Source: Labilithrix sp. (GTDB lineage Bacteria; Myxococcota_A; Polyangia; Polyangiales; Polyangiaceae). From it: a stretch of DNA of 64,000 bases. The stretch spans positions 62,001-126,000 of the forward strand of contig JAHBWD010000015.1 in assembly GCA_019637175.1 (NCBI GenBank), written 5' to 3'. Shown here one piece after another: positions 42,604 to 51,764 of the stretch; the first letter of the stretch is position 1, and every line of letters starts with the position of its first letter. The position numbers and the translations under genes were made by a program. The notes below the pieces were generated by a model. That model worked only from the letters and a program-made list of their open reading frames with translations, had not been told where the DNA came from and searched no databases.

Positions 42604-43245
42604 ATGAATCAGCCTCCCAATCAGCCGCCGCAAGGACCGCCGCCGGGAACGCCGCCTCCCGGAGGAAAGCCGCTACCGCGCCAGAAGCCGGCGAGCATGG
42701 CCGTCTACAAGCGCGAGCTCCGCAGGGAGATCAAGCGCAAGGCGATCGAGCCCGAGATCAACTTCCTCAACATCACCGCCATGCTCGACATGATGACGAT
42801 CATCCTCGTCTTCTTGCTCAAGAGCATGAGCCAGTCGTCGGCGTCGATCCCCCAGTCGGCCGACCTCACGATGCCGAAGAGCGTCCTCACGACGGAGGCG
42901 TCGCAGGAAGGCGTCGCCGTCCTGCTCTCGAAGAGCCAGATCGTCGTCGACGACAACGTGATCTGCCCCGTCCCGACCGACGCGACCCACGGCGTCGAAG
43001 GCAAGTACAAGCGCACCGGCCCGACCGATCTCTACATCGTGCCGCTCGCCAACGCGCTCCAGAGCTGGCGCGAGCGCGACCGCCAGGTGCGCCTCGCGAC
43101 GGGCAAAGATCCGAGCGCGAGCGAGGCGATCATCATCGCCGACGCGGGAACGCCGTATCGCTTGCTCGTCGAGGTGCTCTTCACGCTCGGGCAGAGCGAG
43201 TTCGCCAAGTTCCACTTGATGGTCTTGCAGAGCCCGAAGAAATGA
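42604..43245 (+). CDS. ExbD/TolR family protein (right cluster, copy 2)
   Basis: 213 aa. A Pro/Gln-rich N-terminus (NQPPNQPPQGPPPGTPPPG) precedes a basic helix and the transmembrane segment FLNITAMLDMMTIILVFLL with the key Asp (AMLDMM). The periplasmic domain ends YRLLVEVLFTLGQSEF. Starts 3 bp after the previous stop, so the three genes are co-translated. A strong hairpin follows the stop codon. Confidence 0.92.
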   Translation: MNQPPNQPPQGPPPGTPPPGGKPLPRQKPASMAVYKRELRREIKRKAIEPEINFLNITAMLDMMTIILVFLLKSMSQSSASIPQSADLTMPKSVLTTEASQEGVAVLLSKSQIVVDDNVICPVPTDATHGVEGKYKRTGPTDLYIVPLANALQSWRERDRQVRLATGKDPSASEAIIIADAGTPYRLLVEVLFTLGQSEFAKFHLMVLQSPKK

Positions 43246-43248
43246 CGA

Positions 43249-43276
43249 AAGGCGCGCGACCTTCGTCGCGCGCCTT
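43249..43276 (+). terminator. GC-rich hairpin after right ExbBD operon
   Basis: A 12-bp perfect stem (arms starting AAGGCGCGCGAC and GTCGCGCGCCTT) closed by the 4-nt loop CTTC, starting 3 nt after the ExbD stop codon. No T-run follows, as is common in high-G+C genomes. It would also serve as a terminator on the opposite strand for the convergent lipoprotein gene. Confidence 0.65.
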
Positions 43277-43305
43277 CGCGTTCGAGCCTCGCGAGGCGAC
43301 GATCG

Positions 43306-43803
43306 CTACGGGTTGACGCAGATCGCGAGGAAGCAGCACTGCCCGGCGCTGCACGGGCACGAGGCCGACGCGCCCGCCGCGACCTGGAGCTGGTAGTAGA
43401 GGAACTTCGTCGGATCGCTGAGGTCGCAGTTCACGCCGCCCGATCCCGACGAGCCGCTCGATCCGGAGGAGCCCGAAGAGCCGCTCGAGCCGGACGATCC
43501 GGAAGAACCCGAAGAGCCGCTCGAGCCGGACGATCCGGACGATCCCGAGGAGCCGCTCGAGCCGGACGATCCGGAAGAACCCGAGGAGCCGCTCGAGCCG
43601 GACGATCCGGAAGAACCGCTCGATCCCGCGTCGTCGGTCGCCGGTTGCGACGGCGGCGGAAGTTTCGTCCCACCTTCTTCGAGGTCGGCCGACTTGGTCT
43701 CCTGCACCTGGCTGTCGAAGTCGTCCTGCGGCGAGGTTGCGCAGGCAGCGATGAGGGCGAGGAGCGACAAGCCAGTGACACAGCTGATGCCGGAAGGACG
43801 CAT
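43306..43803 (-). CDS. Lipoprotein with long Gly-Ser-Ser repeat and Cys-rich end
   Basis: 165 aa from ATG 43803, chosen because the extended -10 TGCTAGCGT (43819-43811) leaves exactly 7 nt to it. Signal peptide with CVTGLSLLALIAAC lipobox. After a short acidic segment comes a run of about 19 Gly-Ser-Ser units (residues about 60-120), then a compact C-terminal domain with seven Cys (CDLSD, CPCSAGQCCFLAIC). The repeat is a flexible stalk that could hold the Cys-rich knob away from the outer membrane. Function unknown. Confidence 0.78.
   Translation of the reverse strand: MRPSGISCVTGLSLLALIAACATSPQDDFDSQVQETKSADLEEGGTKLPPPSQPATDDAGSSGSSGSSGSSGSSGSSGSSGSSGSSGSSGSSGSSGSSGSSGSSGSSGSSGSSGSSGSSGSGGVNCDLSDPTKFLYYQLQVAAGASASCPCSAGQCCFLAICVNP
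43478..43621 (-). repeat. 36-bp minisatellite coding (GSS)4
   Basis: The block starting GAGCCGCTCGAGCCGG on the plus strand recurs at 43478, 43514, 43550 and 43586, exactly 36 bp apart, with a partial unit at 43451. Each unit encodes four Gly-Ser-Ser triplets. Frame is kept, so slippage would change stalk length without breaking the gene. Confidence 0.85.
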
Positions 43804-43810
43804 GGGCATG

Positions 43811-43819
43811 ACGCTAGCA
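43811..43819 (-). promoter_or_regulatory. Extended -10 before GSS-repeat lipoprotein
   Basis: TGCTAGCGT on the minus strand, 1 nt before an ATG at 43809 and 7 nt before ATG 43803. A transcript could only reach the second, which fixes the start. Confidence 0.5.
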
Positions 43820-43921
43820 GGGGAGCTCGAGCGTGCGTGCCGCGTGACCCGCGCGAGACGCAGAGGTGACTCCCACGTTGTAACCGCGTGTCGGAATTCG
43901 ATATTTCTGACTCTTACAGAG

Positions 43922-45130
43922 ATGCGTCCCAGGGCTGATTTCTCGGTGGAAGAGGCGCGACGCATCGCGCTCGGGGCGCAGGCCCTCGCGGCAAGCCGAC
44001 CGCAGAAGGCGCGGCGAGCGGGCCCCGGAGCGCTCATGCGGATGATCTCCCACCTTGGCGTCGTTCAGATGGACGCCGTCAACGTCCTCGCGCGCGCCCA
44101 CTACGTGCCGCTGTTCAGCCGGCTCGGCGCGTTCTCGATCGACGGGCTCGATCGCGAGGCCTACGAGGGCCGCGCGCTCTTCGAGTACTGGGGTCACCAG
44201 GCGTCGTGGTTGCCGGTCGCGATGCACCCGCTCTTTCGGTGGCGGATGGAGCGCGCGTCGCGGCTCGAAGGGATCTACGGCGGGCTCGCGCGCTTCGTCC
44301 GTGGCAAGCGAAGGTACGTCGACGCCGTCCTCGCCGAGGTCGCCGCGCGCGGGCCGCTCCGCGCCGGTGAGCTCTCGAGCTCGCGCCCCCGCTCGGGATC
44401 GTGGTGGAGCTGGAGCGACGCGAAGACCGCGCTCGAGTGGCTCTTCTGGGCGGGGCGCGTGACGACGGCGCGGAGGAGGAGCTTCGAGCGCGTCTACGAT
44501 CTCACGGAGCGCGTGATCCCGAAGGAGATCCTCGCGATGCCCACGCCCTCGGCGCCCGACGCGCGGCGCGCGCTCGTACGTCTCTCGTCGCGCGCGCTCG
44601 GGATCGCGACCGAAGACGATCTCGCCGACTACTTCCGGCTCCGCCTCGGCGAGGTGCGCCCTCACGTGCGCGAGCTCGTCGAAGAAGGCGCGCTCGAGGT
44701 CGTGACGATCGAAGGCGCGTCGAAGCCCGCCTACCTCGCGCGAGGCGCCGTCGTCCCGCGTCGCGCCGAGGCCTGCGCCATCCTCTCGCCCTTCGATCCG
44801 CTCGTGTGGCATCGACCGCGCGCCGAGCGCCTCTTCGGCTTCCACTATCGCATCGGCATCTACACGCCCGCGCACCTGCGCGAGCACGGCTACTACGTCT
44901 TGCCGTTCCTCCTCGGCGACGCGCTCGCGGCGCGCGTCGATCTCAAGGCGACGCGCGACGAGGGCGTCCTCGACGTCTTCGCCGCGCACCTCGAGGCCGG
45001 CGCGAAAGAGAAGCCCGTGGCCGCTGCGCTCGCGGGCGAGCTCCGCGCGGTCGCGTCGTGGCTCGAGCTCGATCGGGTCCGCGTCGCGCGCAAGGGCTCG
45101 CTCGCGCCCGCGCTCGCCCGGCACTTCTGA
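43922..45130 (+). CDS. YcaQ-like winged-helix DNA glycosylase
   Basis: 402 aa of the AlkX/YcaQ (HTH_42) family, DNA glycosylases that unhook interstrand crosslinks and remove alkylated bases. The catalytic motif QxD is seen as Gln49-Met-Asp51 in LGVVQMDAVNVLARAHY, followed by LFSRLG and LFEYWGHQASWLP. The three tandem winged-helix domains are covered by length. The C-terminal SPFDPLVWHRPRAERLFGFHYRIGIY and YYVLPFLLGDALAARVDLK are family hallmarks. A promoter of moderate quality, TTGTAA (43878-43883) then ATATTT, lies upstream. No repair gene is adjacent. Confidence 0.92.
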   Translation: MRPRADFSVEEARRIALGAQALAASRPQKARRAGPGALMRMISHLGVVQMDAVNVLARAHYVPLFSRLGAFSIDGLDREAYEGRALFEYWGHQASWLPVAMHPLFRWRMERASRLEGIYGGLARFVRGKRRYVDAVLAEVAARGPLRAGELSSSRPRSGSWWSWSDAKTALEWLFWAGRVTTARRRSFERVYDLTERVIPKEILAMPTPSAPDARRALVRLSSRALGIATEDDLADYFRLRLGEVRPHVRELVEEGALEVVTIEGASKPAYLARGAVVPRRAEACAILSPFDPLVWHRPRAERLFGFHYRIGIYTPAHLREHGYYVLPFLLGDALAARVDLKATRDEGVLDVFAAHLEAGAKEKPVAAALAGELRAVASWLELDRVRVARKGSLAPALARHF

Positions 45131-45311
45131 CACGGGTGGATCGGAAGGCCACCGGCTTTCGGCGCGCTTATCGAAGTGCTTCACGAACGCACGCGACGTA
45201 ACTGCGCGGATCGTCGTCGTCTTCGTTCGGGCGACTTGCGGTCCATGGATTGCAACCTACATGAATGTGGATTACATGCATCGGACCCAACGCATCCATG
45301 AGGAGCTTCCC

Positions 45312-45584
45312 ATGATCGATCGCACCGTCGCTTCCCACGTCCTTCGCGAGCTCGCGCGCCATCAGCTTCGCGGTCGCGCCGTCCGCCTCGACGAGCTCGC
45401 CGGCGCCGTCGGCGTCCGCCGCGAAGACGTCCGCGCCGTCGTCACCCGGCTCCACGGCGAAGGGCACGTCGACGCCAAGCGCATGCGCCTCACGATGACC
45501 GGCCTCGCGCTCGCCGTCTCGATGCGGAGCTGCAAGCTGCCGCCGGTGCGCATGGCGCCCGAGGCGCTCGTCGCCGTCGCCTGA
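45312..45584 (+). CDS. Small winged-helix-like protein
   Basis: 90 aa from ATG 45312, which has AGGAG 6 nt upstream. The sequence ASHVLRELARHQLRGRAVRL, then LDELAGAVGVRREDVRAVVT and RLHGEGHVDAKRMRL gives a compact helix-turn-helix and wing, similar to small putative regulators common in Myxococcota. There is no ligand domain. It is convergent with rodA; the two stop codons abut. The 181 bp upstream hold possible promoter boxes (TTGCAA 45256-45261 region) but nothing certain. Confidence 0.72.
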   Translation: MIDRTVASHVLRELARHQLRGRAVRLDELAGAVGVRREDVRAVVTRLHGEGHVDAKRMRLTMTGLALAVSMRSCKLPPVRMAPEALVAVA

Positions 45585-46745
45585 TTACATGCTCTGGAGG
45601 AGACCCGTCGTGCGCGACGGCGAGACGTAGAAGCGGCGCATCGACACGTTCATGAGCAGGCCGATGCCGATCATGACCGTGAGCACGCTCGAGCCTCCCG
45701 CCGAGAAGAGCGGCAGCGTCACGCCGACGACCGGCAAGATGCCGATGACCATGCCCAGGTTGAAGAAGGCGTGCCAGAAGATGAGCGAGCCGACGCCGAT
45801 CGCGAGCACCGCGCCGAAGCGATCCTTCGCCGTCGCGGCGATGCGGATCGACCAGAGCACGAGGAAGCCGTAGAGCGACACCAAGACGAGGCAGCCGAGG
45901 AAGCCCCAGTCTTCGGCGAAGACGGCGAAGGGGAAGTCGGAGTGCTGGTCGGGCAGGAACAAGAACTGGTTCTGCGTTCCGCGCATGAAGCCCTGGCCCG
46001 AGATGCCGCCCGCGCCGATCGCGATGCGCGCGTGGTGCGCGTGCCATCCGGAGCCGAGGATGTTCGCCTCCGGGTTCATGAACACGAGGATGCGCTGCTT
46101 CTGGTAGTCTTTGAGCACGTACGCCCAGAGGAGCGGCGCCGCGATGCCGGCCGTCACCGCGATCGCGATGAGCGACTGCCAGCGGATCTTCGTGAGCAGA
46201 CAGATCGTCACGAAGATGAGGCCCAAGATGAGCGCGGTGCCGAGATCGGGCTGCTTCAAGATGAGCAGCATCGGGATCGCCGCGAGGCCCGCGGGGATGA
46301 GCAGATCCTTGACCGAGCGCGCCTCGGTCTTCGGATCGTCGTGGAGGTACTTCGCGAGCGCGATGATCGTGAACAGCTTCATGAACTCGCTCGGCTGGAA
46401 GCCGAAGCTGCCGATCTGGATCCAGCGTGAGCTGCCGCGGATGTCTTTGCCGAGGATGAAGACGAGCAAGAGCAGCACGATGCCGACGCCGTAGAGCACG
46501 TAGCCGAGCCGCTCGTAGTGGCGGTAGTCGATGACCGTGACGACCGCGCCGAGGATGCCGCCGAGCACCAGCCAGTAGACCTGCTGGATGTAGATCTCCG
46601 AGAGCCCGGCCTTCGAAACGCTGGTCGCCGAGTAGAGGTTGATGACGCCGACGACCGCGAGCACCGCCGCCGTGAGGAAGAGCGTCCAGTCGAAGTTGTC
46701 GCGCGGGATGCCGAAGAACCGCGCCTGATCGCGGCGATCCCTCAC
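45585..46745 (-). CDS. rodA: Rod-shape SEDS peptidoglycan polymerase RodA
   Basis: 386 aa, ten transmembrane helices, SEDS family glycosyltransferase that polymerises peptidoglycan with PBP2. Blocks: NFDWTLFLTAAVLAVVGVIN, GSSRWIQIGSFGFQPSEFMK, LKQPDLGTALILG (catalytic Asp region), FAVFAEDWGFLGCL, NLGMVIGILPVVGVTLPLFS, GGSSVLTVMIGIGL. The GTG start overlaps the mrdA stop (GTGA). Last gene of the rod-shape operon. Confidence 0.96.
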   Translation of the reverse strand: MRDRRDQARFFGIPRDNFDWTLFLTAAVLAVVGVINLYSATSVSKAGLSEIYIQQVYWLVLGGILGAVVTVIDYRHYERLGYVLYGVGIVLLLLVFILGKDIRGSSRWIQIGSFGFQPSEFMKLFTIIALAKYLHDDPKTEARSVKDLLIPAGLAAIPMLLILKQPDLGTALILGLIFVTICLLTKIRWQSLIAIAVTAGIAAPLLWAYVLKDYQKQRILVFMNPEANILGSGWHAHHARIAIGAGGISGQGFMRGTQNQFLFLPDQHSDFPFAVFAEDWGFLGCLVLVSLYGFLVLWSIRIAATAKDRFGAVLAIGVGSLIFWHAFFNLGMVIGILPVVGVTLPLFSAGGSSVLTVMIGIGLLMNVSMRRFYVSPSRTTGLLQSM

Positions 46746-48766
46746 GGCGCGGCTCCCTTCGCGGCGGGCGCCGGCTTGGAGCGCGCGTCGGTGATGCGCT
46801 TGTATTCCTTGACGATCTGGATCGCCATCGGCGCCGCGACCGTGGGGCCGGAGCCGCCGTGCTCGACGAGCGTGACGACGGCGATCTCCGGGGCCTTCGC
46901 CGGGTAGTACGCGGCGAACCACGCGTGATCGCGCGAGAGGTACCACGCCTTCTTCGGATCGTCGGCGCCGGTGTTGACGTAGCCGGTCTGCGCCGTGCCC
47001 GTCTTGCCCGCCACCTCGATCGACGCGTCGCGCACGGGGAACGCCGTGCCCCTCGTGTCGTTGACGACGGCGAAGAGCGCGTCGTTCACCCTCGCGAGGT
47101 TCTCGGGCGCGATCTTGGCCTTCTGGCGCACGCGGGGAGGGAAGTCTTGCACGACCGCGCCGTCGGCCGTCTCGACGGCGCGCACGAGCTGCGGCGAGTA
47201 CACCGTGCCTCCGTTCGCGATCGCCGCGTACGCGAGCGCGAGCTGGAGCGGCGTCACCGTCGTCGCGCCTTGCCCGATCGACGTGTTGAGCGTGAAGCCG
47301 ATGCGGAACTGCCCCTTGTAGCGGAGCAGGTACCAGGAGCGCGTCGGGATGCGGCCGGGCGACTCCGGGTTCACGCCGATGCCCGTCTTCTGGCCGAGGC
47401 CGAACTCGGTCGCCACGCGCGCGATGCGATCCATGCCGACCGACTCGGCGAGCTTGAAGAAGTAGATGTTGCACGACTGCGCGATCGCCTCGTGCATGTC
47501 GACCTTCCCGTGCACGTGCGTGCAGTGGAAGATGCGGCGCCCGAAGTTGAGGTAGCCGTCGCATCGCTCCTTCTCGCCGGGCTCGAGGAGCTTGTCTTCG
47601 AGCGCGGCGAGCGCGCTGAACGGCTTGAACGTCGAGCCGGGCTGGAACGCGCCGCTCATCGTCTTGTCGAGCATCGGGCGGAGCGCGTCGGTGTAGAGCT
47701 TGTTGAAGCTCTCGCGGATCCGCTCGCGGCCCGCGCCCCCGCTGAGATCGTTCGGGTCGTAGTCGGGCTTGCTGTAGAGCGCGAGGAGGCGCCCGGTGCG
47801 CACCTCGACGACCACCGCGGCGCCGGCCGCGTAAGGACGCATCGCCTTCTCGATCGACTGCACGAGATCGATGTCGACCGTGAGGCGCAGATCGCGCCCC
47901 GCGAGCGGCTCCTGGCGGCTCGGCGAGTCGAGGAGGCGCTCGGCGTCGGGGCCGGTGCGGTAGCGGCCGCGCGCGTCGACGACGCGCTTCTCCCAGCCGC
48001 GCTGGCCGCGGAGGTAGCTCTCCCAAGCGCGCTCGACGCCGGTCGCGCCGATCGTGTCACCGGGATCGTAGCCGAGCGGGTTCTGCTTCTGCCGCTCCTC
48101 CGCCGGCATCGACTCCCAGCCCTGCGGCCTGAACTTCGCGAGCGTCTCGGCGTCGATCTCGCCGGTGTAGCCGACGAAGTGCGAGCCGACGTGACCGTAC
48201 GGGTAGTAGCGGATCGGCTGGCTCGTCACCTGCGCGCCCGGCAGCTCCGCGGTGTGCTCCTTCAGCTCGGCGACGATGTCGCGCGAGAGATCTTCGCGCA
48301 CGAGGATCGGGCGCCAGCAGGGCGAGTGATCCTCGTCGTCGATGCACGCGTCCTTGATCCGCGCGGTGAGGCGCGCGCGCTCGTCGGGGTTGAGGCGCAG
48401 CGTGTCGGCGATGCGGTTCCAAGAGTCCGGCTCGTCGCTCGTGAGCGCGCGCGCCGGACCGCGCGCCTTCGGCGGCCGCGCGCTCGGCATCACGCGCCCG
48501 GGCACGATGAGGACGTTGAACGAAGGCCGGCTCGACGCGAGGACGCGGCCGTGCGCGTCGCGCACGATGCCTCGCGTCGTCGGGATCGTCACGCGGCGGA
48601 TCACGTTCTCGTGCGCGGCCTGCGCGTACTCGGAGCCCTTCACCACCTGGAGCTGGAAGAGGCGGACGCCGACCGCGGCGAACGCGAGGAACGCGACGAG
48701 CGCCATCCAGCGGTACCTCTTGCGGAACTCGCTGACGTCGGAGCGCGGGACGAGGAACGCGCTCAC
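46742..48766 (-). CDS. mrdA: Penicillin-binding protein 2 (transpeptidase)
   Basis: 674 aa, from GTG 48766 which overlaps the mreD stop. Short cytoplasmic part, one membrane anchor (MALVAFLAFAAVGVRLFQL), PBP dimer domain, then the class B transpeptidase: active-site SxxK as STFK in FQPGSTFKPFSAL (about 377-380), SxN as SCN in AQSCNIYFF (about 428) and KTG in VAGKTGTAQTGY (about 586). Residue distances are normal. Cross-links peptidoglycan strands made by RodA. The linker around Ala/Pro-Lys (TSDEPDSWN, EEDHSPCW) is longer than in E. coli, and the C-terminus carries a short Lys/Ala/Pro tail. Confidence 0.96.
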   Translation of the reverse strand: MSAFLVPRSDVSEFRKRYRWMALVAFLAFAAVGVRLFQLQVVKGSEYAQAAHENVIRRVTIPTTRGIVRDAHGRVLASSRPSFNVLIVPGRVMPSARPPKARGPARALTSDEPDSWNRIADTLRLNPDERARLTARIKDACIDDEDHSPCWRPILVREDLSRDIVAELKEHTAELPGAQVTSQPIRYYPYGHVGSHFVGYTGEIDAETLAKFRPQGWESMPAEERQKQNPLGYDPGDTIGATGVERAWESYLRGQRGWEKRVVDARGRYRTGPDAERLLDSPSRQEPLAGRDLRLTVDIDLVQSIEKAMRPYAAGAAVVVEVRTGRLLALYSKPDYDPNDLSGGAGRERIRESFNKLYTDALRPMLDKTMSGAFQPGSTFKPFSALAALEDKLLEPGEKERCDGYLNFGRRIFHCTHVHGKVDMHEAIAQSCNIYFFKLAESVGMDRIARVATEFGLGQKTGIGVNPESPGRIPTRSWYLLRYKGQFRIGFTLNTSIGQGATTVTPLQLALAYAAIANGGTVYSPQLVRAVETADGAVVQDFPPRVRQKAKIAPENLARVNDALFAVVNDTRGTAFPVRDASIEVAGKTGTAQTGYVNTGADDPKKAWYLSRDHAWFAAYYPAKAPEIAVVTLVEHGGSGPTVAAPMAIQIVKEYKRITDARSKPAPAAKGAAP

Positions 48767-49335
48767 GCGGGGCGGGCTCCCGCGTCCTTGGGCGAGCTCG
48801 ACATCGTCGCCTGATGGATGCGCTGGGCGATGCGGAACACGATCGGCGCGACGGCGCCGGTCGCGAGCACGTGCGGGAGGGTGAACGGATAGAGCGCGCG
48901 CGGAACCCACGCGTCGCGCCCGAAGATCGCGAGGAGCACGAGGACCATCACGCTGTGCACCAGCGTGAACGCCAGCGCGAGCCCGACTTGCATCGGCGTC
49001 GTCTGCGCCGCGAGGCGAACGCCGGCCGCGCGCGCGAGGACGAAGATCGCGACGTACGTCGACGTGTAGAGACCGATGGGCGCGATGCCGACGAGATCCG
49101 TGAGGTAGCCGAGGGCGAACGCGACGCTCGCGCCGCGGACGAGCGAGTACTCGTGCACGCCCATGAACACGATGAGCGGGAGCACGAGCGAGGGCACGAG
49201 GCCCGGCGCGACCAGATCGTGCTGCGCGCGCACGATCCAGCCGACGGCGCGGAGGAGCAGCCCGATGAGGCGAAACAGGTTCGACTGCACGAGCAGGAGG
49301 AGCACGCCGGTGACGAAGAACGCGGAGTTCCTCAC
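48763..49335 (-). CDS. mreD: Rod-shape determining membrane protein MreD
   Basis: 190 aa with five to six transmembrane helices (FFVTGVLLLLVQSNLF, then LVLPLIVFMGVHEYSLVRG, ALGYLTDLVGIAPIGLY, LVHSVMVLVLLAIFG). The pattern DLVGxAPIGLY is MreD-typical. Identification rests mainly on position between mreC and mrdA. GTG start overlaps the mreC stop (GTGA). Confidence 0.9.
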   Translation of the reverse strand: MRNSAFFVTGVLLLLVQSNLFRLIGLLLRAVGWIVRAQHDLVAPGLVPSLVLPLIVFMGVHEYSLVRGASVAFALGYLTDLVGIAPIGLYTSTYVAIFVLARAAGVRLAAQTTPMQVGLALAFTLVHSVMVLVLLAIFGRDAWVPRALYPFTLPHVLATGAVAPIVFRIAQRIHQATMSSSPKDAGARPA

Positions 49336-50231
49336 TTGCCCCCGCCTTGCTTCGTCGACGCCGTGGGCGCCTTGCCGTCGGGACGATGCGCGCCGTCGTC
49401 GTCTTGCGCGGGCGCGACGACGATCAGCACCGCGTCGAGGCGCGAGAAGTTCACCGTCGGCATCGCCTCGATCTCTTGATCGCGGCCGGGCTCGCGCTTC
49501 AGCACCTTCGTGACGCGCGCGACGGGCAGACCCTTGGGGAACCGCTTGCCCTTGCCGCTCGTCACGAGGAGATCTCCGATCTCCACCTCGTCGCGCGAGT
49601 CGACGTTCTCGACCCTGCACGCGTAGCGCGAGGGATCCCCGGTGCCGCGGACGAAGCCGCGCGCGTGGGTGCGCTCGTCTTCCACGTCGATGCCGAAGAA
49701 GGCGTCGACGGAGAGCTGCACGTCGACCGTGTCGCCGGCGACGCGCTGCACCGCGCCGACGACGCCGTCGGGGGAGATGACCGGCATGTGCGGGCGAATG
49801 TTGCGCGAGCCGCGATCGAGCACGACGCGGGTGACGCGGAAGAACTCGGTGAAGTCTTTGCCGACGACCTGGGCGCTGACGAGATCGCCCGGGACGGACT
49901 CGCGGAGCTGGAGGAGGCGGCGGAGCTCGCGGTTCTCGGCCTCCTTCTGCTCGAGGCGGTGCACGTGCTCGCGGAGGCGCGCGTTCTCGTAGGCGAGGCG
50001 CTCGTTGTCGGCCTTGACGTCGACGAGGTAGACGTAGCTCTCCCAGAGGTTCGAGACGCCGCGCGCGAGGCTCGACGCGGCGAACTCGATGGGCGCGCTG
50101 ATGCGGAGCACCACGCGATCGAGCGCGCTCAGGTTCGACGGCGCCTTCATGTTCGCGCGCAAGAAGAAGAACGGCACGGCGAAGAGGATGATGACGATCC
50201 CCCTGTCGCGGTACCGCTTGAACGCCGACAA
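49332..50231 (-). CDS. mreC: Rod-shape determining protein MreC
   Basis: 299 aa. TTG start 50231. N-terminal transmembrane helix (RGIVIILFAVPFFFL), a coiled coil (LAYENARLREHVHRLEQKEA then ENRELRRLLQLRESV), and the periplasmic beta-domains with GVVGAVQRV, DVQLSVDAFFGIDV, GFVRGTG and GDLLVTSGKGKRFPKGLPV. It bridges MreB/PBP2. About 30 residues at the C-terminus are Asp/Gly/Lys-rich and disordered. Starts 37 bp after mreB. Confidence 0.95.
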   Translation of the reverse strand: MSAFKRYRDRGIVIILFAVPFFFLRANMKAPSNLSALDRVVLRISAPIEFAASSLARGVSNLWESYVYLVDVKADNERLAYENARLREHVHRLEQKEAENRELRRLLQLRESVPGDLVSAQVVGKDFTEFFRVTRVVLDRGSRNIRPHMPVISPDGVVGAVQRVAGDTVDVQLSVDAFFGIDVEDERTHARGFVRGTGDPSRYACRVENVDSRDEVEIGDLLVTSGKGKRFPKGLPVARVTKVLKREPGRDQEIEAMPTVNFSRLDAVLIVVAPAQDDDGAHRPDGKAPTASTKQGGGK

Positions 50232-50268
50232 GGCCTACTCCGAGAGGACGCGATGGCGAGGCCGCGCC

Positions 50269-51354
<1,086 letters not shown>

Positions 51355-51375
51355 CTACCCCCGTGAAGTCGGGCG

Positions 51376-51384
51376 GTCATAGCA
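51376..51384 (-). promoter_or_regulatory. Candidate extended -10 of the rod-shape operon
   Basis: TGCTATGAC on the minus strand (51384-51376). The last base is C instead of T. Predicted leader about 66 nt, unlike the start-proximal elements elsewhere. No good -35. Confidence 0.3.
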
Positions 51385-51432
51385 CAGGGGAAGGGCGTGT
51401 CTACCCGTGCGGTCGAGGCCCGCAACGACCGA

Positions 51433-51473
51433 CAAAAACACGAAAACCCACCAGGTCTCATGGACCTGGCGGG
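51433..51473 (-). terminator. Rho-independent terminator after rpmG
   Basis: On the minus strand, the arms of CCAGGTC...GACCTGG (with flanking CCC/GGG) pair around a short loop (51473-51447), followed by a T-rich run TTTTCGTGTTTTTG (51446-51433). This is the only classical stem-plus-T-run terminator I found in the window. It lies 29 bp after the rpmG stop codon. Confidence 0.75.
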
Positions 51474-51501
51474 CATCCTTCGCGAGGCGATCGAGGGCGA
51501 A

Positions 51502-51663
51502 TCAGCCCTTCGAGATCTTTCCTTCCTTGTGCGGGAAGTGCTTGCGGCACGCGGGGCAGAACTTCTTGATCTCGAACTTCTCCGCCATCGTGCGCTTGTT
51601 CTTCGTCGTCACGTAGTTCGCGCGGTTGCAGTTCGAGCAGCTCATCTTGATGATGTCACGCAT
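51502..51663 (-). CDS. rpmG: 50S ribosomal protein L33
   Basis: 53 aa, missed by routine length limits. The translation starts [20 protein letters not shown] and ends [13 protein letters not shown]. The four zinc-binding Cys are present (Cys9, 12, 36, 39 in CSNC and CPAC), so it is the zinc-bound C+ form. A promoter lies 56-83 nt upstream and a T-rich terminator downstream, so it is a single-gene transcript here. The usual neighbours (secE, nusG, or rpmB) are not seen. Confidence 0.95.
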   Translation of the reverse strand: MRDIIKMSCSNCNRANYVTTKNKRTMAEKFEIKKFCPACRKHFPHKEGKISKG

Positions 51664-51718
51664 GGGATTATCCGCTCTCTCGTTCCCGCGAAGACGCGGG
51701 GGCCCTCGGGGGACGCGG

Positions 51719-51746
51719 AATCTATTCGCGTCCCCCAGGAAGTCAA
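51719..51746 (-). promoter_or_regulatory. Sigma-70 promoter of rpmG
   Basis: TTGACT (minus, 51746-51741), 16-nt spacer, TAGATT (51724-51719). Predicted start near 51712, leader about 49 nt. A small hairpin CCCGCG/CGCGGG with a 4-nt loop (51695-51710) would lie at the 5' end of the message. This is among the best consensus matches in the window, as expected for a ribosomal gene. Confidence 0.7.
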
Positions 51747-51764
51747 GCCGTTAGGGGCTCCGGG

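Noticed and set aside
43440..43627. Regular 36-bp repeats as a CRISPR array
   Set aside because: There are no unique spacers; the repeat is contiguous and encodes Gly-Ser-Ser in frame.
45585..48026. 813-aa open frame on the minus strand
   Set aside because: Its first 430 codons are a shadow of mrdA in another frame with Arg-rich low-complexity translation; only the rodA part is real.
51664..51672. GATAAT just before the rpmG start as a -10
   Set aside because: It ends 3 nt before the ATG, so transcription would start inside the gene; the TTGACT/TAGATT pair upstream is a better promoter.
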